The notes beneath the pieces are model-generated. The model ran no database searches. It had not been told where the DNA came from and was given only the letters and a program-made list of their open reading frames with translations. Below are positions 6,585 through 11,518 of a DNA stretch of 11,518 nt, in pieces. How positions within the stretch are numbered: the stretch's first letter is position 1; each line of letters begins with the position of its first letter. Position numbers and translations under genes: made by a program. This DNA is from DASUMP01 sp036277635 (GTDB lineage Bacteria; Actinomycetota; Acidimicrobiia; IMCC26256; PALSA-610), in NCBI GenBank assembly GCA_036277635.1, contig DASUMP010000006.1, forward strand, positions 1-11,518, in the 5' to 3' direction.

Positions 6585-6600
6585 CTGACGCTAGCGTCAG
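6585..6600 (+). promoter_or_regulatory. Perfect 16-bp palindrome, probable repressor operator
   Basis: CTGACGCTAGCGTCAG is an exact inverted repeat located 1 bp after the DUF2267 stop and 26 bp before the amidohydrolase start. Symmetric TGACG/CGTCA half-sites are common for TetR-family operators in actinobacteria. TAGCGT inside the palindrome could serve as the -10, so a bound repressor would block transcription. No regulator gene for it is present in the window. A short terminator hairpin is less likely, as no T-run follows. Confidence 0.5.
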
Positions 6601-6626
6601 GTTCCACGCCGAACCGGAGACGCGCC

Positions 6627-7850
6627 GTGGAGCTGCCGAAGATCATCAGCGTCGACGACCACGTCGTCGAGCCCGCCCACGTCTGGCAGACGTGGCTCCC
6701 CGAGAAGCACCGTGCGCTCGGACCTCGCATAGAACGCAAGCGCTGGGGTCCGTTCCAGCACAAGCCCGGCGCCCGCTACGTGAACCACGAGGACCCCGAC
6801 GGTCTGTGGGGCGACGCGTGGTACTTCGAGGATCGCCTCATCTACGTGCACAAGCGCTTCGTCGCGATCCCGCTCGAAGCCACCCCCGACGGCGACCTCA
6901 GCCGATTCGATCGCACGAAGATGGTGATGAGCGCCGTCACCTACGACGAGATGCGGCCCGGCTGCTACGACCGCGACGCCCGCATCGCCGACTTCGAGGT
7001 CAACTGGGTCGACGGGTCGTTGCCGTTCCCCACGTTCCCACGCTTCTGCGGCCAGACGTTCTACGAAGCCGACGACAAGGACCTCGGTCTCGCGTGCGTG
7101 CGCGCGTACAACGATTGGATGGTCGAAGAGTGGTGCGCACCGTCGGGCGGGATGAACATCCCGTTGTGCATCATGCCGTTGTGGGATGTCGAGCTCGCGG
7201 CGGCCGAGGTGCAGCGCAACGCTGATCGCGGCGTGCGCGCGTTCTGCTTCAGCGAGCTGCCCCACCACCTCGGACTGCCGACGATTCACACCGGCGCGTG
7301 GGATCCCGTGTTCCAGGTGTGCAACGACACCGGCGTCACGCTGTGCATGCACATCGGTTCGTCGTCGACCAATCCGGCGGCGTCACCCGACGCGCCGGGC
7401 GGCGTCGGCGGCACGCTCGCCTTCAACAACTCGATGGCGTCGCTCGCCGACTGGCTGTTCTCCGGCAAGCTCATCCAGTTCCCGAAGCTGAAGCTCGCCT
7501 ACTCCGAGGGTCAGATCGGGTGGATCCCCTACGCCCTCGAGCGCGCCGACACGGTGTGGGAGCAGCACGACAGCTGGCAGCACTCGAAGGCGCGCATCCC
7601 CGAACCCCCGTCGAGCTACTACTACGGACGCATCTTCGGGTGCTTCACCGCTGATCACCACGGGCTCCACTCGTTGTCCGAGGTCGGCGAAGACAACATC
7701 TGCTTCGAGACCGACTACCCGCACACCGACACGACGTGGCCGAACTCGAAGGAGTACGTCGAGAAGATGCTGGCGGGCTTCGACGCGTCAGTCGCGTACA
7801 AGGTGCTGCGCGGCAACGCGATCCGCATGCTCGAGTTGGATCGCGTGTAG
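6627..7850 (+). CDS. Amidohydrolase family 2 (ACMSD-like) metal-dependent hydrolase
   Basis: This 407-residue protein starts at GTG (6627), with GGAGA about 7 nt upstream. It belongs to the long actinobacterial branch of amidohydrolase family 2 (TIM-barrel metalloenzymes). The opening SVDDHVVEP (8-16) supplies the Asp-x-His-type metal site. MHIGSSS (His242) gives a further metal ligand, and FETDYPHTDTTWP (360-371) carries the late catalytic Asp363 and the SDYPH-like turn typical of the family. An insertion of about 110 residues after the first strand (17-125) is usual in this subgroup. Family reactions are hydrolysis or decarboxylation; the substrate is unknown. The next gene, a cytochrome P450, starts at this stop codon, so the pair probably acts on the same lipid, terpenoid or aromatic substrate. 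That link is inference. It is likely controlled through the palindrome just upstream. Confidence 0.92.
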   Translation: MELPKIISVDDHVVEPAHVWQTWLPEKHRALGPRIERKRWGPFQHKPGARYVNHEDPDGLWGDAWYFEDRLIYVHKRFVAIPLEATPDGDLSRFDRTKMVMSAVTYDEMRPGCYDRDARIADFEVNWVDGSLPFPTFPRFCGQTFYEADDKDLGLACVRAYNDWMVEEWCAPSGGMNIPLCIMPLWDVELAAAEVQRNADRGVRAFCFSELPHHLGLPTIHTGAWDPVFQVCNDTGVTLCMHIGSSSTNPAASPDAPGGVGGTLAFNNSMASLADWLFSGKLIQFPKLKLAYSEGQIGWIPYALERADTVWEQHDSWQHSKARIPEPPSSYYYGRIFGCFTADHHGLHSLSEVGEDNICFETDYPHTDTTWPNSKEYVEKMLAGFDASVAYKVLRGNAIRMLELDRV

Positions 7851-7852
7851 TG

Positions 7853-9100
7853 ATGGGCGAATCGCGACCGTGGCTCGGCGAGCCCGGCCTGATCTTCAGC
7901 GACGCGGCGGCCTACGCCGACCCCGACACGTGGCACGAGATCGCGGCTCGGATCCGGAAGGACACGCCACTCCTGCGCGTGGAACGCGACGGGTGTGAGC
8001 CGTTCTGGGCCGTCACCCGCCACGCCGACGTGTGGCACGTCGAGCGCCACGCCGAGCTCTTCGCCAACGCGCCGTCGCCCGTCCTCGGCAACGTGCGCCC
8101 CGACCCGCTCGCCGACTCACCACCGGTTCGCACCCTCGTGCAGATGGACGGCGACGCGCACCGCGCGCACCGGGCGCTCATCAGCGCGTGGTTCAAGCCC
8201 GGCAGCGTGCGCCGACTCACCGAGTCGATCGACGCGCTGGCGCGTCGATCGGTCGACGAGATGGCCGCGCGCGGCGACACGTGCGACTTCGCGCAGGACG
8301 TCGCCGCCTACTTCCCGTTGCGCGTGATCCTGTCGATCCTCGGGTTGCCCGAGAGCGACTTCCCGCGCATGTTGCGCCTGACCCAAGAGCTGTTCGGCGC
8401 GGACGACCCCGACTTCCAGCGCATCGCCGAAGACGACCAGATGCTCGCCGTCATCGCCGACTTCTTCCAGTACTTCACGCAGGTCACGGCGGACCGGCGG
8501 GCGACACCCGGCACCGACCTCGCGAGCGTCATCGCCAACGCGCAGATCGACGACCGCCCGCTCGACGACCTGGAGACGTTCGGCTTCTACCTGCTCATCG
8601 CGACCGCCGGGCACGACACGACGAGCACCGCGATCGCCGGGGGTCTCCTCGCGCTCCTCCAGCACCCCGACGAGCTCGCCCGGCTGCGCGCCGACCCCGA
8701 GCTCATCGACCGCGCCGCCGACGAGATCGTGCGGTGGGTCAGCCCCGTGAAGCACTTCATGCGCACCGCCCAGGAAGCGACGCAGGTCGGCGACACCGAG
8801 ATCGCGGCCGGCGACTGGTTGCTGCTCAGCTACCAGTCCGCGAACCGCGACGAGCTCGCGTTCGTCGAACCGTTCCGCTTCGACGTCGGCCGCACCGACG
8901 CCGACCGGCATCTCGGCTTCGGGTTCGGCGCGCACTACTGCCTCGGCGCCCACCTCGCTCGCCTCGAGATCCGCGCCGTGTTCCGCGAGCTCGTGTCCCG
9001 ACTCGACCACATCGAGCTCGCCGGCGATCTCACCTTCGTCGAGGGCACGCTCGTGAGCGGGCCGAAGCACCTCCCGGTGCAGTACTCGATCCGGAGCTGA
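7853..9100 (+). CDS. Cytochrome P450
   Basis: This 415-residue soluble bacterial-type P450 has all core motifs: the I-helix oxygen-binding ATAGHDTTS (250-258), the K-helix EIVR (Glu291, Arg294), and the haem loop HLGFGFGAHYCLG with the axial Cys363. It needs an electron supply; no ferredoxin or ferredoxin reductase gene is visible nearby. WVSPVKHFMRTA (295-306) follows the K-helix as in many P450s of sterol, terpene or fatty-acid metabolism, but no CYP family can be assigned by eye. The frame is open far upstream (to 7736) through overlap with the amidohydrolase. The ATG at 7853 is preferred; a GTG at 7850 in the same frame overlaps the TAG stop of the upstream gene, so translational coupling is likely. 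A hairpin after the stop may end the transcript. Confidence 0.96.
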   Translation: MGESRPWLGEPGLIFSDAAAYADPDTWHEIAARIRKDTPLLRVERDGCEPFWAVTRHADVWHVERHAELFANAPSPVLGNVRPDPLADSPPVRTLVQMDGDAHRAHRALISAWFKPGSVRRLTESIDALARRSVDEMAARGDTCDFAQDVAAYFPLRVILSILGLPESDFPRMLRLTQELFGADDPDFQRIAEDDQMLAVIADFFQYFTQVTADRRATPGTDLASVIANAQIDDRPLDDLETFGFYLLIATAGHDTTSTAIAGGLLALLQHPDELARLRADPELIDRAADEIVRWVSPVKHFMRTAQEATQVGDTEIAAGDWLLLSYQSANRDELAFVEPFRFDVGRTDADRHLGFGFGAHYCLGAHLARLEIRAVFRELVSRLDHIELAGDLTFVEGTLVSGPKHLPVQYSIRS

Positions 9101-9106
9101 TCGAAG

Positions 9107-9133
9107 CTCGGCGCCGGTCGTGTCCGCGCCGAG
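9107..9133 (+). terminator. Possible terminator hairpin after the P450 gene
   Basis: CTCGGCGC (9107-9114) and GCGCCGAG (9126-9133) form a perfect 8-bp stem around an 11-nt loop, 6 bp after the P450 stop codon. The stem is followed by ATGTCTGTT rather than a clean T-run, which is common in high-GC genomes. It separates the P450 unit from the STAS gene promoter. Confidence 0.4.
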
Positions 9134-9161
9134 ATGTCTGTTCGCTCGAAGCGCTCCGTCG

Positions 9162-9187
9162 GGTTTGCGCGCGGCGAAAGCGGGTAG
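9162..9187 (+). promoter_or_regulatory. SigF/SigB-like promoter for the STAS gene
   Basis: GGTTT (9162-9166), a 15-bp spacer and GGGTAG (9182-9187) are the best match in the window to the SigF/SigB consensus and have the same -10 and spacing as the csbD promoter. The predicted start near 9194 gives a leader of about 25 nt carrying GGAGGAAG before the ATG at 9219. Confidence 0.6.
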
Positions 9188-9218
9188 CCGCGGGACGACT
9201 CCGGAGGAAGGGGCACTC

Positions 9219-9908
9219 ATGGTGCGCACCGTGCACGAGCCGGCCGCCGTCGAGCAGCGGGCATCCTCGTCGTGGGACTCGATCCTGAAGAGCCGACCGC
9301 TCGACGCGCGAGCCGCCGAGTTGGTCCGTTGGGCGGCATTCCTGTGCCCCGACGCCGACATCACCGACGACCGCAGCGCCGAGCTCGCCGGCGCGCTCTC
9401 CGAGTGGGCGGAGCACGACTCGGTCGTGCTGCACCACGCGTGGGCACACGCGTTGCAGCGCTCGCGGGCGGGGTCGTTGCATCGAATCGTGCCTGCGCTG
9501 TTGTGGGAGGCGTGGCAGAGCACGCCGGGAGCGGGCCTCCCCGACGACGTCGACGTGAGACCGCCCGAGGCAACGGGCCGCATCGAGGCGTGGACGGCCG
9601 ACGGAGCGCGCGTCCTCCGTCCCCACGACGAGCTCGACCACGTGACCTCGGCACGCCTCTACGACGCCATCAAGCACGCGACCATGGACCATGACCGGGT
9701 CGTGGTCGACCTCTCGGCGGTCGGGTTCATCGACTCCAGCGGACTCTCGGCACTGCTCGTCGCGCGGCGCTATGCCCACCGTCATGGATGCGATCTCGAG
9801 TTCGTCCGACCGTCGCGCGCGTGCCGACGCGCGATCGACGTGACGGGTCTGCGCGAGGTCCTCGGACTCTCCGACGCCGAATCACCGCGTCACGCCGCGA
9901 TGGTGTGA
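9219..9908 (+). CDS. STAS-domain protein (anti-anti-sigma factor type) with unassigned N-terminal half
   Basis: This 229-residue protein starts at ATG 9219, with GGAGGAAG 8 nt upstream. The frame is open back to 9120, but that stretch contains the promoter. The C-terminal half (about 120-217) is a STAS domain: RPHDELDHVTSARLYDAI, then VVVDLSAVGFIDSSGLSALL, with the DSSG phosphorylation loop at 172-175, and LEFVRPSRACRRAIDVTGL. STAS antagonists of the SpoIIAA/RsbV class are switched by serine phosphorylation and release sigma factors from anti-sigma kinases. The N-terminal half (about 15-105) is helical, with FLCPDADITD and HHAWAHALQRSR; I do not recognise it. A SigF/SigB-like promoter precedes the gene, so feedback on a stress sigma factor is plausible. 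No kinase or sigma gene is in view, so the partner is unknown. Confidence 0.88.
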   Translation: MVRTVHEPAAVEQRASSSWDSILKSRPLDARAAELVRWAAFLCPDADITDDRSAELAGALSEWAEHDSVVLHHAWAHALQRSRAGSLHRIVPALLWEAWQSTPGAGLPDDVDVRPPEATGRIEAWTADGARVLRPHDELDHVTSARLYDAIKHATMDHDRVVVDLSAVGFIDSSGLSALLVARRYAHRHGCDLEFVRPSRACRRAIDVTGLREVLGLSDAESPRHAAMV

Positions 9909-9914
9909 CCGCAC

Positions 9915-9948
9915 CGTCACGCCGGTCGGGCTCCACTGGAGCGTGACG
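9915..9948. repeat. Inverted repeat in the STAS-carotenoid oxygenase gap
   Basis: CGTCACGC (9915-9922) and GCGTGACG (9941-9948) are exact inverted arms 18 nt apart, starting 6 bp after the STAS stop. CTCC and GGAG inside the loop could pair as well. It may end the STAS transcript or bind a regulator of the next gene; there is no T-run. The rest of the 127-bp gap shows only a possible -10 (TACCGT, 9994-9999). Confidence 0.35.
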
Positions 9949-10035
9949 CTGGCCCACGCGCGCTCGTCGACCTCGTCCCCGTCCGGACCGCGGTACCGTC
10001 TCGCTCCGCACCACCGGAGATCGAGAGACGAGGCC

Positions 10036-11518
10036 ATGTCCGGACCGTTCCCCATCCCGTCGACCGAGCTGTTCCTCGCCCGGCGCACGTTCTTGAAGCT
10101 CGCGGGTGGCGCGGCGTTCCTCGCGGCCTGCGGCGACGGGAACGGTGGTGGTGGCGGCACCGACAACGCGTCGCCCACGACTGATGCCGCGCCGGCGCCG
10201 CGCCTCGTGCTCGACCCCGACACGCCGTGGTGGTTGCAGGGGAACTACGCGCCGGTCACGAAGGAGGTCGAGGCGTTCGACCTCGCGGTCACGGGCGCGT
10301 TGCCGCCCGCGCTCGCCGGCCTCTACGTGCGCAACGGATCGAACCCCGCGACCGGATCGTCGCCGCACTGGTTCCTCGGCGACGGCATGGTGCACGGCAT
10401 CCACCTGGAAGGCGGCAAGGCGCGCGCCTACCGCAACCGTTGGGTGAAGACGCCCCTCTACGAGCAGCGCGCCGAGTTCGCCGATCTCAGCGTGGGCGCT
10501 CCGGGCGACGGCGTCTCCCAGAGCAACGTCTCGGTGATCCACCACCACGGCAAGCTGCTCACGCTCGGTGAGGTCGGTTGGCCCTACGAGCTCAGCGCGG
10601 ATGACCTCGCAACCGTCGGTCCCCACGAGCTCGTCGGTCCCGGAACGCTCGGCCCGAACGTCACCGCGCACCCGAAGCGCGACCCCGACACCGGCAAGCT
10701 GCACTTCTTCGGGTACGGCTTCGTCGCGCCGTACCTCACCTACTACGTCGCCGCAGCCGACGGCACGCTCGAGCTCGCCCAACAGGTCGACGTGGCCGGA
10801 CCCACGATGATCCACGACTTCGCGATCACCGACCGCGACGCGATCTTCTGGGAGTTCCCGGTCGTGTTCGACTTCGACGCCGCGGTGAACGGTGGCGACT
10901 TCCCGTTCCGCTGGGAGCCGTCGTACGGATCGCGCATCGGCATCATGCCGCTCGAAGGTCCGACCTCCGCGATCCGTTGGGTCGAGGTCGACGACCAGTT
11001 CGTGTTCCACGGCACGAACGCGTTCCGCGACGGCGACGAGATCGTCGTCGACGTGAACCGGCAGCAGAGCGCGTTCGCTCCCGGCGGCGACCCGCCCGGC
11101 AGCCTCTTGCACCGGTGGCGGATCGACACGTCGGGACCGGAGCTGCGCTGGCGCGAAGAGCAGCTCTCCGAGACGTGGATGGACCTGCCGCGCATCGACG
11201 AGCGGCACACGGGTCGGAAGCACGGTCGGGGCTACTACGCCTCGTTCACCGACACCGTCGACGAAGGCCTCCAATTCCGCGGCGTGGTCGGCTTCGATCC
11301 GAAGACGGGAGAGGAAGACGCGTGGGTCCCCCACGAGGCGCTCCACGCCGGTGAGGTCGTGTTCGTCCCCGACGGCGACGACGCCGGACCCGACGAAGGC
11401 TGGCTGCTCACCTACGTGTACGACCGCCGCACGGAGCAGAGCGCGTTCACCGTGCTCGACGCGACCGACCTCGCATCGGGCCCGGTCGCGTCGGTCACGC
11501 TCCCCCAGCGGGTCCCCT
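10036..11518 (+). CDS. Carotenoid cleavage oxygenase family protein, Tat-exported lipoprotein (3' end beyond window)
   Basis: 494 codons are visible from the ATG at 10036 and the frame leaves the window open. The N-terminus has a twin-arginine signal, ARRTFLKLAGGAAFLAACGD (about 15-34), ending in a lipobox (LAAC, Cys32). A Gly/Thr/Ala-rich linker follows, so the mature protein should be a lipid-anchored extracytoplasmic enzyme. From about residue 65 it follows the carotenoid oxygenase (RPE65-like) propeller: GLYVRNGSNP, the HWFLGDGMVHGIHL turn, NVTAHPKRDPDTG (His212), MIHDFAIT (His260) and FHGTNAF (His325). These are three of the four iron-binding histidines. The fourth, in a late FHG-type motif, is expected just past LPQRVP at the edge. 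Such enzymes split carotenoids, apocarotenoids or stilbenes with O2. The substrate is not readable. A GAGG lies close to the ATG and a possible -10 (TACCGT) at 9994-9999. Confidence 0.93.
   Translation, partial: MSGPFPIPSTELFLARRTFLKLAGGAAFLAACGDGNGGGGGTDNASPTTDAAPAPRLVLDPDTPWWLQGNYAPVTKEVEAFDLAVTGALPPALAGLYVRNGSNPATGSSPHWFLGDGMVHGIHLEGGKARAYRNRWVKTPLYEQRAEFADLSVGAPGDGVSQSNVSVIHHHGKLLTLGEVGWPYELSADDLATVGPHELVGPGTLGPNVTAHPKRDPDTGKLHFFGYGFVAPYLTYYVAAADGTLELAQQVDVAGPTMIHDFAITDRDAIFWEFPVVFDFDAAVNGGDFPFRWEPSYGSRIGIMPLEGPTSAIRWVEVDDQFVFHGTNAFRDGDEIVVDVNRQQSAFAPGGDPPGSLLHRWRIDTSGPELRWREEQLSETWMDLPRIDERHTGRKHGRGYYASFTDTVDEGLQFRGVVGFDPKTGEEDAWVPHEALHAGEVVFVPDGDDAGPDEGWLLTYVYDRRTEQSAFTVLDATDLASGPVASVTLPQRVP

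Noticed and set aside
8117..9583. Minus-strand 488-codon open frame opposite the P450
   Set aside because: It is a shadow of the P450 and STAS genes; the P450 has intact motifs across its full length.
9727..11346. Long minus-strand open frame (539 codons) opposite the STAS and carotenoid oxygenase genes
   Set aside because: It is a GC-rich shadow. Its protein is Arg/Val/Glu-rich without motifs, while the plus strand carries two clear families with ribosome sites.
1..11518. tRNA, rRNA, CRISPR, insertion sequences, attachment sites or defence systems
   Set aside because: I looked for these on both strands and saw no cloverleaf-like genes, repeat arrays, transposase motifs or terminal repeats.

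Overview
The window looks like chromosomal DNA of a high-GC actinobacterium. Strong third-position GC, frequent GTG starts, an F420-type luciferase-like oxidoreductase, a four-cysteine SoxR, σF/σB-like promoter sequences and apparent leaderless starts all point that way. An Acidimicrobiia-like lineage is a guess from gene style, not something the sequence proves. There is no sign of mobile elements, CRISPR arrays, tRNA or rRNA genes, and no broken gene.

Layout, left to right. (1) An oxidative-stress corner at 1-2298. An unrecognised gene runs leftward off the window edge (minus strand, from 1025). It is divergent from soxR (plus), and a SoxR-type operator lies between them inside a promoter with the 19-bp spacer typical of MerR-type promoters. 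msrA (methionine sulfoxide reductase) follows soxR. (2) A minus-strand three-gene cluster at 5673-2326, read right to left: a CPA1-type Na+/H+ antiporter, an F420-type luciferase-like oxidoreductase, and a NYN-domain putative RNase with two OST-HTH/LOTUS domains. (3) A plus-strand pair: a 56-residue CsbD-like stress protein and a DUF2267 protein. (4) An amidohydrolase-2 family enzyme and a cytochrome P450, apparently translationally coupled, behind a perfect 16-bp palindrome that looks like a repressor operator. (5) A STAS-domain (anti-anti-sigma type) protein with an unassigned N-terminal half. (6) A carotenoid-cleavage-oxygenase family protein with a Tat plus lipobox signal, cut by the right window edge just before its expected fourth iron-binding histidine.

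The unifying theme is stress regulation. Three intergenic sites match the GTTT-N15/16-GGGTA pattern of actinobacterial general-stress sigma factors (SigF/SigB class). One drives the antiporter cluster leftward, one drives csbD-DUF2267 rightward from the same 142-bp gap, and one sits in front of the STAS gene. Together with SoxR and MsrA this makes the window a likely redox/general-stress neighbourhood, with one separate catabolic unit (amidohydrolase-P450) in its middle. No wholly new system can be claimed from the sequence. The best leads are the unrecognised SoxR-linked gene, the SigF/SigB-like promoter set with its STAS protein, and the NYN-LOTUS protein in a predicted stress operon.
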